Positions 16,650 to 24,825 of a DNA stretch of 64,000 nucleotides are shown here, in pieces. Every line of letters starts with the position of its first letter. The first letter of the stretch is position 1. The notes beneath the pieces are model-generated. The model was given only the letters and a program-made list of their open reading frames with translations, was not told the origin of the DNA and searched no databases. The translations under genes and the position numbers were made by a program. Source of the stretch: Palsa-504 sp963753225 (GTDB taxonomy: Bacteria; Actinomycetota; Actinomycetes; Streptosporangiales; Streptosporangiaceae); contig CAVWBQ010000002.1 of assembly GCA_963753225.1 (NCBI GenBank), positions 186,001 through 250,000 on the forward strand, written 5' to 3'.

Positions 16650-17843
16650 ATGAACAACAAGCCGGCCAGTTTTGCCGCCGCGGGAACGGTGCTGCTGTGG
16701 GCCAGCGCGTTCCCGGCCATCACCGTCGCGGTCCGCGGGTTCGGTCCCGCGGGCCTGGCCGTGGCCCGGCTGGCGGTCGCCTCGGCCGCGCTGGCCGCGG
16801 CCGCGCCCGTGCTGGGCGTGCGCCGGCCCAGCCTGCGGGACCTGCCGCTGATCGCGCTGTGCGGCCTGGCCGGGATGACCGGGTACCAGCTGCTGCTCAA
16901 CGCCGGGGAACGAGTGGTGCCCGCGGGCACGGCCAGCCTGCTGGTAGCGACCGCGCCGGTGTACGCCAGCCTGCTGGCGGTGGCCTTCCTCGGCGAGCGG
17001 TCCTCTCGCGGGCGCTGGGCCGGCAGCGCGGTGGCGCTGGCCGGGACCGCGCTGATCGCCGCTTCCCACGGGCTCGGGTTCGGCACGTCATCTTTGTTCG
17101 ATGGGGCGCTGCTCGTGCTGGCGGCCGCGGTCCTCCAGGGGATCTTCCACACCGCGCAGAAGCCGCTGCTGGCCCGGTACACGGGCTTCGAGGTCACCGC
17201 CTACGCGATGTGGGCCGGCACCGTGTTCATCCTGCCCTGGACCGGGTCGCTGCTGCGGGCCCTTCCGCACGCGGGCGCGGCGGCCGTCGGCTCGGCGGTC
17301 TTGCTCGGCCTAGCGCCGTCGGCGGCCGGGTTCGTGCTGTGGGCCTACGCCATGGCGCGGATGGACGTCGGGCGGGTCACCGTCAGCCTCTACCTGGTCC
17401 CGGCGGCCGCGATCGGGATATCGCTGGTCTGGCTGGACCAGGTCCCCGGGCCGGCCGAGCTGATCGGCGGGGCGATCGCGCTGGCCGGGGTCGTGCTGGC
17501 CAGCGGCGGTCCTACCGCAAACGACAGGGCGTCAGGCGTCCCGGCGGGTGATGACGAGCGCGGCCACCCCCAAGCCGGCGGCCGGCCAGGCCAGCAGGAC
17601 CAGCAGGGACCAGCCCGGGGAGAACAGGTCCCTCGCCGGGTGCAGCACGCTCACCTGCTGGGCCGCCTCCAGCAGCGTGAACCGGCCGATCCGGCCGTTC
17701 CACGGCGAGGGCAGCAGGGCCAGGATGCCCGGCACCAGGATCACCGCGATCGTGGCGGCGATGCCGCCCGCGGTGTGCCGGATGACCGCGCCGAGGGCCA
17801 GGCCGAGCAGCGCGCATACGCAGAGCAGCAGGCCGGCGGATAG
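16650..17843 (+). CDS. EamA/DMT-family exporter (no stop at the expected end)
   Basis: The first ~295 residues are a ten-helix drug/metabolite transporter with two EamA repeats (start MNNKPASFAAAGTVLLWASA; second half near LLVLAAAVLQGIFHTAQKPL; end ELIGGAIALAGVVLASGG). After that the frame runs on for ~100 hydrophilic, Gln/Arg-rich residues that are simply antisense to the convergent ABC permease gene. The transporter proper ends near 17535; a single-base shift would give a stop at 17551. Either the extension is real or a stop was lost. Divergent LysR gene suggests regulated export of a small metabolite. Confidence 0.8.
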   Translation: MNNKPASFAAAGTVLLWASAFPAITVAVRGFGPAGLAVARLAVASAALAAAAPVLGVRRPSLRDLPLIALCGLAGMTGYQLLLNAGERVVPAGTASLLVATAPVYASLLAVAFLGERSSRGRWAGSAVALAGTALIAASHGLGFGTSSLFDGALLVLAAAVLQGIFHTAQKPLLARYTGFEVTAYAMWAGTVFILPWTGSLLRALPHAGAAAVGSAVLLGLAPSAAGFVLWAYAMARMDVGRVTVSLYLVPAAAIGISLVWLDQVPGPAELIGGAIALAGVVLASGGPTANDRASGVPAGDDERGHPQAGGRPGQQDQQGPARGEQVPRRVQHAHLLGRLQQREPADPAVPRRGQQGQDARHQDHRDRGGDAARGVPDDRAEGQAEQRAYAEQQAGG

Positions 17844-18308
17844 CACCGCCCCGGGGACCCCGCGGTGCCCCAGCGACACGCCCTCGCGGTGGCCCGCCAG
17901 GACCGCCTGGACCAGCCCGAACGAGGTGAAGGCGACCACCTCGCCGGCGGCCAGCGTCACCGCGGCGAGCACGACCGCCTTGGCGGCCAGCACCGCACGG
18001 CGGCGCGGCGCCGCGGTGAACGTGACCCGGATCAGCCCGGTGCTGTACTCGGCCGTGAACGCCAGCACCCCCATCACGCTGACCGCGATCACCGCGTACT
18101 CCAGGCTGACGACCTCGGCCAGCAGCGGGTCTGGCGGCGGTCCGTGGCCGCGCGAGTTCGCGAAGGCGAAGGCGACCACGGCGCTGAACGCGACCGGGGT
18201 GACGATCGCGACCAGCAGGGACCAGTAGGTCGAGCGAACCGAACGGAACTTGGTCCACTCCGACGCCAGCAGGTCGAGCGCCCGGATGGCCAGGGAAGGC
18301 GCGCTCAC
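17532..18308 (-). CDS. ABC-2-type exporter permease
   Basis: 258 aa with six hydrophobic segments (SLLVAIVTPVAFSAVVAFAF; YAVIAVSVMGVLAFTAEYST; several later helices; SLLVLLAWPAAGLGVAALVI). The N-terminal SEWTKFRSVRSTYWSL block is typical of actinobacterial ABC-2 permeases that pair with BcrA-like ATPases. It overlaps the ATPase gene by 4 bases (ATGA), so the two form one exporter. Substrate (drug, lantibiotic or lipid) is not evident. Confidence 0.87.
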   Translation of the reverse strand: MSAPSLAIRALDLLASEWTKFRSVRSTYWSLLVAIVTPVAFSAVVAFAFANSRGHGPPPDPLLAEVVSLEYAVIAVSVMGVLAFTAEYSTGLIRVTFTAAPRRRAVLAAKAVVLAAVTLAAGEVVAFTSFGLVQAVLAGHREGVSLGHRGVPGAVLSAGLLLCVCALLGLALGAVIRHTAGGIAATIAVILVPGILALLPSPWNGRIGRFTLLEAAQQVSVLHPARDLFSPGWSLLVLLAWPAAGLGVAALVITRRDA

Positions 18309-19216
18309 CGGAGCGCCCCGCGGTAGTCGGTGCTCTCCCCGGTCAGGTCCAGGTAGGCGTCCTCCAGCGAGGCCTGCCGGGGCACCAGGGCGTGCACCGC
18401 GATGCCGTGCCGGGCGGCTAGGTCGCCGACGGCGGCGGCGTCCAGGCCGGTCACGACCAGCGCGCCGTCGTCCTGCGGGGTGACGGTCCCGCCCCGCTTT
18501 GCTATCAGCCCGGCAAGCTCGCCCGCCCGCGGGGAGCGGACCAGCACGTCCCGGCGGGCGCTGGACTCGATCAGCTCCGCGGTGGGCAGGTCGGCGAGCA
18601 GCCGGCCGCGGCCGATGACGACCAGGTGATCGGCGATCTGCGCCATCTCGCTCATCAGGTGGCTGGAGACCAGGACGGTGCGGCCGTCGGCGGCCAGTTC
18701 CCTGAAGAACCCGCGGATCCAGTGGATGCCTTCCGGGTCCAGGCCGTTGACGGGCTCGTCGAACATCAGCACCGGCGGGTCGCCGAGCAGCGCGGCGGCG
18801 ATGCCGAGCCGCTGCTTCATGCCGAGCGAGAAGCCGCCGACCCGGCGCCTGGCCACCGCCCCCTCGAGCCCGGTCAGCCGGAGTACGTCGGTGACGCGCT
18901 GTTTGCCGATCCCGTTGGCCTGGGCCACCGACCGCAGGTGCGCCCAGCCGGACCGGCCCGGGTGCAGGGCGGTCGCGTCGAGCAGCGAGCCGACCTCGCG
19001 CAGCGGCCGGATCAGCTCGTCGTAGCGGCGGCCGCCGACCAGGGCCCGGCCGGAGGTCGGCGCGTCCAGGCCCAGGATCACCCGCATCGTGGTGCTCTTG
19101 CCCGCGCCGTTCGGGCCGAGGAAGCCGGTGACCCGCCCGGGGCGGACCGTGAAACTCAGGTCGTCGACCGCGGTGACCGGGCCGAAGTGCTTGCTGAGCC
19201 GCTCCACCTCGATCAT
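18305..19216 (-). CDS. ABC transporter ATP-binding protein (BcrA-like)
   Basis: 303 aa from ATG 19216, which has GGAGG seven bases upstream; an upstream in-frame ATG at 19369 gives only a Pro/Arg-rich leader. Walker A GFLGPNGAGKSTT, Q-loop-equivalent VGSLLDATALHPGRSG, signature FSLGMKQRL, Walker B VLMFDEPVNGLDPEG and H-loop SSHLMSEM are complete. The C-terminal ~75 residues form the regulatory extension found in drug and bacteriocin exporters. Works with the downstream permease at the cytoplasmic face of the membrane. Confidence 0.92.
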   Translation of the reverse strand: MIEVERLSKHFGPVTAVDDLSFTVRPGRVTGFLGPNGAGKSTTMRVILGLDAPTSGRALVGGRRYDELIRPLREVGSLLDATALHPGRSGWAHLRSVAQANGIGKQRVTDVLRLTGLEGAVARRRVGGFSLGMKQRLGIAAALLGDPPVLMFDEPVNGLDPEGIHWIRGFFRELAADGRTVLVSSHLMSEMAQIADHLVVIGRGRLLADLPTAELIESSARRDVLVRSPRAGELAGLIAKRGGTVTPQDDGALVVTGLDAAAVGDLAARHGIAVHALVPRQASLEDAYLDLTGESTDYRGALR

Positions 19217-19570
19217 TGTGGGCCTCCTTCCTGCCACGCCCGCCGCAGGCGGTCGTCGAGGGCCTCGACGGTGACCGCCCGGCTGGTCAGCACGACGTAG
19301 GTCCGGCGGTCCCGCCGTCCAGCAGTCGGCCGAGGCCGACCTTGATTCCGCCGGACCAGGTGCGGCCATGCGGGGTCAGCGCCTCGCGGGCCAGAGGCCG
19401 GCCGCGGCCTGCTGGGCGGAGACCCGGGCCGATGATACTCCCGGCCGTGTCCGCTCGCCGCGGAGGCCGCGTTGGCCCGCCGCGGGAAGCATGAGTGCTG
19501 CGGGATGCCCGGGGGCCTTTGACTCTGAGGTGGCTGTGGGTTACGTGACTGTTGCTTTCCGTGTTTTAGT
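19217..19570. other. Intergenic stretch with a possible minus-strand coding tail
   Basis: A minus-strand frame ending at 19213, overlapping the ABC ATPase start by four bases, reads TYVVLTSRAVTVEALDDRLR then RAWQEGGPQ, which looks like a genuine protein end. Upstream of ~19310 that frame becomes Arg/Pro nonsense while another frame gives LAREALTPHGRTWSGGIKVG. A decayed small gene (perhaps the operon's former regulator) is possible. The plus side carries the promoter region of the histidine kinase. Confidence 0.35.
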
Positions 19571-21574
19571 ATGGCCCTCATGGGGACGGTGACCAGCAGG
19601 CGGCAGGGTGGATCGGCGGCCGCCGTGCTCGATTTCGCCGTCACGCAGATCCTGGGGGACGACACCGCGCTCGGCGCGCTGCCCGCCGTGCTGGCCCGGA
19701 TGGTGGCGGCGTTCGGCCTGCGGGCCGCGCTGGCCTTCCAGCCGTCGGGTGCCAAGGAGCCTGCCGTTCTCGCCACGCATCCGCCGGACGCGGCGGACCA
19801 GGAGCTGCTGGCCAGGATCGGCGTGGTGTCCACGGCGCCGCACACCAAGACACGGGGCGAGGGCGCGGCCCGCCCGCTGGCGGTGACGCTGAACGGGCGG
19901 CCGGCCAGCGTGCTGCTGGCCCACTCGGTGCCGGTGGACGGCCAGTGCCTGTGCGCCCTGGCGCTGATCGCTGACGCCGCCGCGGGCTGGGACGCCGAGA
20001 TCACTGCCACCGCGCACGCGGTGGCCGCCATCGTGGCCACGCAGATCCGGCACGCCAACGACATGACCGCGCTGGCCGAGCGGCAGACACTGACCCGGGC
20101 GCTGATTGCCGGGGCACCCATCGCCGTGCTGGCCATGGACGCCGAAGGCTGCCTGATCGAGTTCAACCCCGCGGCCGAGAAGCTCTCCGGCTACCGGCGC
20201 GACGACGTGCTCGGCCGGCCCCTGTCCGAGATCCTCGTCCCGGAGCGGGACCGGGCCCGCTTCGCCGAGCACATCAGGACCTACCTGGCGACCGGCGACC
20301 CGGAGGAGTTCACCGGGCAGCTCCGGGTGCCGACGCTGCACGCGGATGGCACCGAGCGGGTCACCGAGCTGACCCCGGTGCAGATCACCATCGGCGGCCG
20401 GGCCATCTTCACCGGCTTCCTGCGCGACCTCACCGACATCGAGCGCTCGCACGCCGAACTGGCCGACCAGACCGAGCGGCTGAACTGCCTGATCGCCTCG
20501 GCCATCCCCGGCGTGCTGATCACCGACGAGCAGGGCACGGTCACCAACATCAGCCAGAGCTTCGAGACCATGTTCGGCGTGGACGAGCCCGTGGCCGGCA
20601 CGCCCGCCTCCACGGTGCTGCGCCGGGTCGCGCGCGTGTTCGCCGACCCGGTCCGGTTCACCCGGCGGACGGTGGCGGTGCTGCGGGCCCGGCAGCCGAT
20701 GACCGGGGAGCAGCTCACCTGCGCGGACGGCCGCACGGTCGAGTGGGACTACTGGCCGGTGCTTGTGGACGGCCGGCACCGCGGCGACATCTGGCTGGCC
20801 TGGGACATGTCGGACCGCAAGGAGCTCGAGCAGCAGCGGATCGAGGTCCAGCGGCAGCTGGCCGAGCAGAACGAGCGGCTGCGCAGGCTCGACGAGGCCA
20901 GGAACCAGTTCCTGGCCATCGTGTCGCACGAGCTGCGCACCCCGCTGACGTCGATCGTCTCGTTCAGCGAGCTGATCAGGGGCGAGGCCGAGGGCCTCAC
21001 CCCGGAGGGGGTCAAGTTCCTCGACATCATCGAGCGCAACGCCGACCGGCTGCTCCGGCTGGTCGGTGACCTGCTCATGCTGGACCGGCTGGAAGCCGGC
21101 GCGCTGCCGCTGGACCTGGCCCCTGTCTCTGTCGCCGACCTGGCCGTCGAGGCGGTCAGGTCGGCTGCGCCCGCCGCCGCCAAGCAGGGCATCGCCATCG
21201 ACGTCAGCACCGGGGAAGGGCCGCTGGTGGCCGCCGACCACCGGCGGCTGATGCAGGTGCTGGAAAACCTGATCGCGAACGCGGTCAAGTTCTCGCACCG
21301 GAACCAGCGGGTGCTCGTCTCGGCGGACTACGACGGCCAGCAGTGGCGGATCGACGTGGCCGACACCGGCATCGGCATCCCGCCGGCGGAGGCCGGGCAG
21401 CTGTTCAGCCGGTTCGTCCGCGCCTCCAACGCGCGCACCGCCGGGCTGCCGGGTACCGGCCTGGGCCTGTCCATCGTCAAGGTGCTCACCGAGATGCACG
21501 GCGGGCACGTGGCGGTGGACAGCACCCTGGGCCAGGGCACCAAGTTCAGCGTCTACCTGCCGGGGGACAGATGA
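19571..21574 (+). CDS. PAS-domain sensor histidine kinase
   Basis: 667 aa, no membrane segments, so a soluble sensor. Order: GAF-like N-terminal domain (~15-165), PAS 1 (~170-290, MDAEGCLIEFNPAAEKLSGY), PAS 2 (~300-425, TDEQGTVTNISQSFETMFGV), a coiled coil (EQQRIEVQRQLAEQNERLRR), HisKA with H453 in VSHELRTPLTS, and the HATPase with N-box NLIANAVKF, G1 DTGIGIP and G2 GTGLGLSIV. PAS ligands (haem, flavin or other) cannot be assigned. It sits directly upstream of an OmpR-type regulator with a triplicated junction and a lone receiver protein, together forming a three-component signalling cluster. Confidence 0.9.
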   Translation: MALMGTVTSRRQGGSAAAVLDFAVTQILGDDTALGALPAVLARMVAAFGLRAALAFQPSGAKEPAVLATHPPDAADQELLARIGVVSTAPHTKTRGEGAARPLAVTLNGRPASVLLAHSVPVDGQCLCALALIADAAAGWDAEITATAHAVAAIVATQIRHANDMTALAERQTLTRALIAGAPIAVLAMDAEGCLIEFNPAAEKLSGYRRDDVLGRPLSEILVPERDRARFAEHIRTYLATGDPEEFTGQLRVPTLHADGTERVTELTPVQITIGGRAIFTGFLRDLTDIERSHAELADQTERLNCLIASAIPGVLITDEQGTVTNISQSFETMFGVDEPVAGTPASTVLRRVARVFADPVRFTRRTVAVLRARQPMTGEQLTCADGRTVEWDYWPVLVDGRHRGDIWLAWDMSDRKELEQQRIEVQRQLAEQNERLRRLDEARNQFLAIVSHELRTPLTSIVSFSELIRGEAEGLTPEGVKFLDIIERNADRLLRLVGDLLMLDRLEAGALPLDLAPVSVADLAVEAVRSAAPAAAKQGIAIDVSTGEGPLVAADHRRLMQVLENLIANAVKFSHRNQRVLVSADYDGQQWRIDVADTGIGIPPAEAGQLFSRFVRASNARTAGLPGTGLGLSIVKVLTEMHGGHVAVDSTLGQGTKFSVYLPGDR

Positions 21575-21608
21575 TGAAGGCCAGATCATGAAGGCCAGCT
21601 CATGAAGG
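21574..21608 (+). repeat. Triplicated 14-bp start-codon repeat
   Basis: ATGAAGG occurs at 21574, 21588 and 21602, each 14 bases apart with flanking GCCAG(A/C)TC. Because 14 is not a multiple of three the ATGs are in three different frames; only the last opens the response regulator. Confidence 0.85.
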
Positions 21609-22300
21609 GCCGCGTGCTAGTGATCGAGGACGAAGAGGACATCTCCCTGGGCATCCGCACCGTGCTGAGCAGGCATGGCCTGGAGGTGGACAGCTCACCG
21701 GACGGGAAGCAGGGCCTGCGTGCCTTCCACATGGCCCGGACGGAACCCTTCGACCTGGTCGTACTCGACATCGGGCTGCCGTCGATGAACGGGTGGCAAG
21801 TGCTGGAGCGCATTCGCGACCTGAGCGACGTGCCCGTGCTCATCCTGACCGCGCACGGCCAGGAGGGCGACAAGGTAAGAGGGCTCCACGGGGGCGCCGA
21901 TGACTACCTGACCAAACCGTTCGGCAATCGTGAACTGGCCGCCCGGGTCGAGGCGCTGCTCCGCCGGCCCCGGACCGGGGAGCCGCAGGCCGAGGTCTAC
22001 GACGACGGCCGCCTGCTGGTCAGGCTCACCGCCCGCGAGGTCAGCGTGGGCGGGATGCCGGTCGCGCTGACCCCGACCGAGTTCCGGCTGCTGGCCGCGC
22101 TGATCCGGCATCCGGGCCAGATCCTCACCCCGGACCAGCTGCTGAGGCTGGCCTGGAACGACCCGTTCGGGGTGGGGCCGGACCGGGTGAAGTTCGGCGT
22201 CATGCGGCTGCGCCGCAAGCTCGGCCAGGGCGCCGGGGAGCCGGGCGCGGCCATCGCGGCGGTCCGCGGGTTCGGCTACCGGTACGTCCCGCCCGCCTGA
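21602..22300 (+). CDS. OmpR/PhoB-type response regulator
   Basis: 232 aa. Receiver: EDEED acidic pocket (10-13), phosphoacceptor D56 in VVLDIGLPSMNGW, T84-region ILTAHG and K106-region DDYLTKPF. C-terminal winged helix: VALTPTEFRLLAALIRHPGQ, then DRVKFGVMRLRRKLGQ and the GFGYRY wing. It starts 28 bases after the kinase stop, so kinase and regulator form a standard two-component pair; DNA target unknown. Confidence 0.92.
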   Translation: MKGRVLVIEDEEDISLGIRTVLSRHGLEVDSSPDGKQGLRAFHMARTEPFDLVVLDIGLPSMNGWQVLERIRDLSDVPVLILTAHGQEGDKVRGLHGGADDYLTKPFGNRELAARVEALLRRPRTGEPQAEVYDDGRLLVRLTAREVSVGGMPVALTPTEFRLLAALIRHPGQILTPDQLLRLAWNDPFGVGPDRVKFGVMRLRRKLGQGAGEPGAAIAAVRGFGYRYVPPA

Positions 22301-22309
22301 TCCAAACTG

Positions 22310-22369
22310 CACTGATCCGTTTGACACTGATCCGTTTGACACTGATCCGTATGGCACTGATCCGTTTCG
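22310..22369. repeat. Four 15-bp tandem repeats
   Basis: CACTGATCCGTTTGA at 22310-22324 and 22325-22339, then two variants (…CGTATGG, …CGTTTCG) to 22369. They fill the space between the OmpR regulator and the receiver gene and keep one frame open (repeating LIR), which creates a false N-terminal extension for the receiver ORF. Confidence 0.9.
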
Positions 22370-22443
22370 TCCAGGTTGATCCGCAACTGTCCTGCACCGG
22401 AACGGCAACGCCGGCAACCAGCCCGGTCGGGAAGACTGGCGGC

Positions 22444-22866
22444 ATGGGTGAGATCACACGCGGACGGATCCTGGTCATCGAGGACGACCCGGAAACGGCG
22501 CTGTTCGTGGTGCACGTGCTGGCCAACCGGTGCCGGTTCGAGGTCATCCACACCGCCGACCCGGTGGTGGCGCTCCAGCTGACCACCGACGAGCACTGGG
22601 ACCTGCTTGTCACCGACCTGGACATGCCGGGCATGAGCGCCCTGGAGCTGCTCGGCGCGGTGCGGCAGCTGGCGCCCGGGCTGCCGGTCGCGGTGGTGAG
22701 CGCGCACGCCCTGGACGGGGCCCCGGCCGGGCTGCTCGGCCATGCGGACAGCTTCCTGGAGAAGCCGCTGCGGGTGGACCAGCTCATCGCGACGGCGACC
22801 GCCCTGATCGGACGGGGACGTCACCCTTATCCGGACACTCCGGGGCACGATACCCTGCCGACGTGA
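22444..22866 (+). CDS. Single-domain response regulator (receiver only)
   Basis: 140 aa from ATG 22444 (the frame is open upstream through the 15-bp repeats, but those residues are repeat-encoded). Receiver landmarks: VIEDDPETA acidic pair, phosphoacceptor D58 in VTDLDMPGMSALEL, VVSAHA threonine/serine position, and K in FLEKPLR. There is no output domain, so it probably acts by phosphotransfer or protein contact with the adjacent PAS kinase. Overlaps the SDR start by GTGA. Confidence 0.85.
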   Translation: MGEITRGRILVIEDDPETALFVVHVLANRCRFEVIHTADPVVALQLTTDEHWDLLVTDLDMPGMSALELLGAVRQLAPGLPVAVVSAHALDGAPAGLLGHADSFLEKPLRVDQLIATATALIGRGRHPYPDTPGHDTLPT

Positions 22867-23654
22867 CCGTAGATATCAACGGAGCCGGGGTCGTTGTCAC
22901 CGGCGCGGGTTCGGGGATCGGGCGGGCGCTGGCCCGCGGGCTGGCCGCGGCGGGCGCGCGGGTGGTGGTCAACGACCTGAACTTCGAGGCCGCGACGGCG
23001 GTGGCCCGCGAGATCGGCGGGTTTCCGGCGCCCGGCGACGCGGCGACCGAGCCTGGCGTGACCGCGCTCATCGCCACCGCCCGCGATTGCCTGGGCGGGA
23101 TCGACATCTACTGCTCCAACGCCGGCGTCGCGGTCGGCGCCGGCCCGGACGCGCCTGAGGCGGCCTGGCAGCAGTCCTGGGAAGTCAATGTGATGGCCCA
23201 CGTGCGGGCCTCCCGTGAGCTGCTGCCGGCCTGGCTGGAGCGCGGCCGCGGCTGCTTCGTGGTAACCGCGTCGGCGGCCGGGCTGCTCACCATGCTGGGC
23301 ACGGCCACCTACTCGGTGACCAAGCACGCCGCCGAGTCCTACGCGGAGTGGCTCGCCGCCACCTACGCGCACCGCGGCCTGGTGGTGCACTGCATCTGCC
23401 CGCAAGGGGTGAAAACCCGGATGCTGGCCGAGTCGGGCGAGGCCGGGAAGGTGGTGCTGCAGGACGCGGCGATCGAGCCCGAGCGGGTCGCCGAGGCGCT
23501 GCTCGAGGGGATGGCGGCGGGAAAGTTCCTCATCCTGCCGCACCCGGAGGTGCACGGGTACTACCAGCTGCGGGCGACCGACCCCGACAGGTGGCTGCGC
23601 GGGATGAACCGGATGCAGCAGCGGATCGAAGAGGTTGAGCGAGGTATGGCATGA
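22863..23654 (+). CDS. Short-chain dehydrogenase/reductase
   Basis: 263 aa from GTG 22863. Rossmann motif TGAGSGIGRALARGL, the NAG motif as SNAGVAV, and the active site S...YSVTKHAAESYAEWL are intact, so it is a working NAD(P)-dependent oxidoreductase. The C-terminal half (LLEGMAAGKFLILPHPEVHG) resembles SDRs annotated near zinc-less alcohol dehydrogenases. It overlaps the next oxidoreductase gene by ATGA, which suggests the two act on related compounds. Confidence 0.9.
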   Translation: MTVDINGAGVVVTGAGSGIGRALARGLAAAGARVVVNDLNFEAATAVAREIGGFPAPGDAATEPGVTALIATARDCLGGIDIYCSNAGVAVGAGPDAPEAAWQQSWEVNVMAHVRASRELLPAWLERGRGCFVVTASAAGLLTMLGTATYSVTKHAAESYAEWLAATYAHRGLVVHCICPQGVKTRMLAESGEAGKVVLQDAAIEPERVAEALLEGMAAGKFLILPHPEVHGYYQLRATDPDRWLRGMNRMQQRIEEVERGMA

Positions 23655-24628
23655 GGGCTTGGCAGGTGCCCGAGCTGGGCGAGCCGCGCGACGTGCTGAC
23701 GCTGGCCGAGGTCCCCGACCCCGAGCCCGGCCCCGGCCAGGTGCTGGTGCGGGTGCTCGGGGCCGCGGCGAACTTCCCCGACGTGCTCATGTGCCGCGGC
23801 GGCTACCAGGTCCGCCCGCCGCTGCCGTTCACCCCGGGCGTCGAGCTATGCGGCGAGGTCGTGACGGCCGGCCCGGGGGTGACCGGGGTCGCGCCCGGCG
23901 ACCGGCTCATCGGCGGCTCGATCGGCGGCGCGTTCGCCGAGCTGACGCTGATGAACCCGGACAGCGCGCTACCCGCCCCGGACGGCCTGGACGACGCCGA
24001 GGCGGGCGCCTTTTTCATCACGTACCAGACCGGGTGGTTCGGGCTGCACCGGCGGGCCCGGCTGGCGGCGGGCGAGACCCTGCTCGTGCACGCGGCCGCG
24101 GGCGGCGTCGGCAGCGGCGCGGTCCAGCTGGGCAAGGCGGCCGGGGCCCGGGTCATCGGCGTGGCCGGCGGCGAGCAGAAGACCGAGGTGGCCCGCGCCC
24201 TCGGCGCGGACGTGGTGATCGACCGGAACACCCAGGACTTCGTCGAGGTGGTCAAGGAGGTCACCGGGGGGCGTGGCGCCGACGTGATCTACGACCCGGT
24301 CGGCGGGGACACGTACGCCAGGTCCACCAAGTGCATCGCGTTCGAGGGCCGGATCCTGATCATCGGCTTCGCCGGCGGGCTGATCCAGTCGGCCGCGCTG
24401 AACCACGCGCTGGTCAAGAACTACTCGATCGTGGGCCTGCACTGGGGCCTGTACCAGAGCAAGCTCCCGCAGCTCATCCGGGACTGCCACGCCCAGCTGA
24501 CCAAGATGGTGGCGGACGGCGCGATCCGGCCGCTGGTCAGCGAGCGGCTCGGGCTCGACGAGGTGCCCGCCGGGCTGCAGCGGCTGGCCGACGGCGGCAC
24601 GGTAGGCCGGGTTGTGTTTGTCCCCTGA
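23651..24628 (+). CDS. Zinc-less MDR / NADPH:quinone oxidoreductase family
   Basis: 325 aa. GroES-like N-terminal domain (PGPGQVLVRVLGAAANFPDV, PFTPGVELCGEV) without the catalytic zinc cysteines, then a Rossmann domain with LLVHAAAGGVGSGAVQLGKA, the quinone oxidoreductase signature. Known activity of the family: NADPH-dependent reduction of quinones or enones; some members act in acyl-CoA metabolism. Coupled to the preceding SDR. Confidence 0.9.
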   Translation: MRAWQVPELGEPRDVLTLAEVPDPEPGPGQVLVRVLGAAANFPDVLMCRGGYQVRPPLPFTPGVELCGEVVTAGPGVTGVAPGDRLIGGSIGGAFAELTLMNPDSALPAPDGLDDAEAGAFFITYQTGWFGLHRRARLAAGETLLVHAAAGGVGSGAVQLGKAAGARVIGVAGGEQKTEVARALGADVVIDRNTQDFVEVVKEVTGGRGADVIYDPVGGDTYARSTKCIAFEGRILIIGFAGGLIQSAALNHALVKNYSIVGLHWGLYQSKLPQLIRDCHAQLTKMVADGAIRPLVSERLGLDEVPAGLQRLADGGTVGRVVFVP

Positions 24629-24689
24629 AGCCCGGCGAGCGTTTCCGGGAGCCTGCCGAGGATACGCATAACCGGCACGTCGGACGGGA

Positions 24690-24821
24690 TGACAATCAGC
24701 ACCCATCACCCGCCAGCGACCGGATGTGCGTGCTGAAGATCAAGCCGCCGCTGTGCTGGACGTCGCGGGAGCGGACTACTTCGCCGGCGCGCTGGACCGG
24801 GTGCTGACCGAGGGCTGGTGA
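24690..24821 (+). pseudogene. Frameshifted C-terminal remnant of a class III aminotransferase
   Basis: One frame gives VLKIKPPLCW from 24730 and a second, from 24753, continues VLDVAGADYFAGALDRVLTE GW-stop (24819-24821). Together they match the ending of PLP-dependent class III aminotransferases (VLKIRPPL ... DxL...LDRVL). The catalytic body is missing and the tail itself is frameshifted. Confidence 0.6.
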
Positions 24822-24825
24822 GCTT

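Noticed and set aside
18305..19369. 354-aa form of the ABC ATPase
   Set aside because: The first 51 residues are low-complexity and lack a ribosome site; ATG 19216 has GGAGG.
22321..22443. N-terminal extension of the receiver protein
   Set aside because: The extra residues come from the 15-bp repeats (LIR repeated); ATG 22444 gives a normal receiver start.
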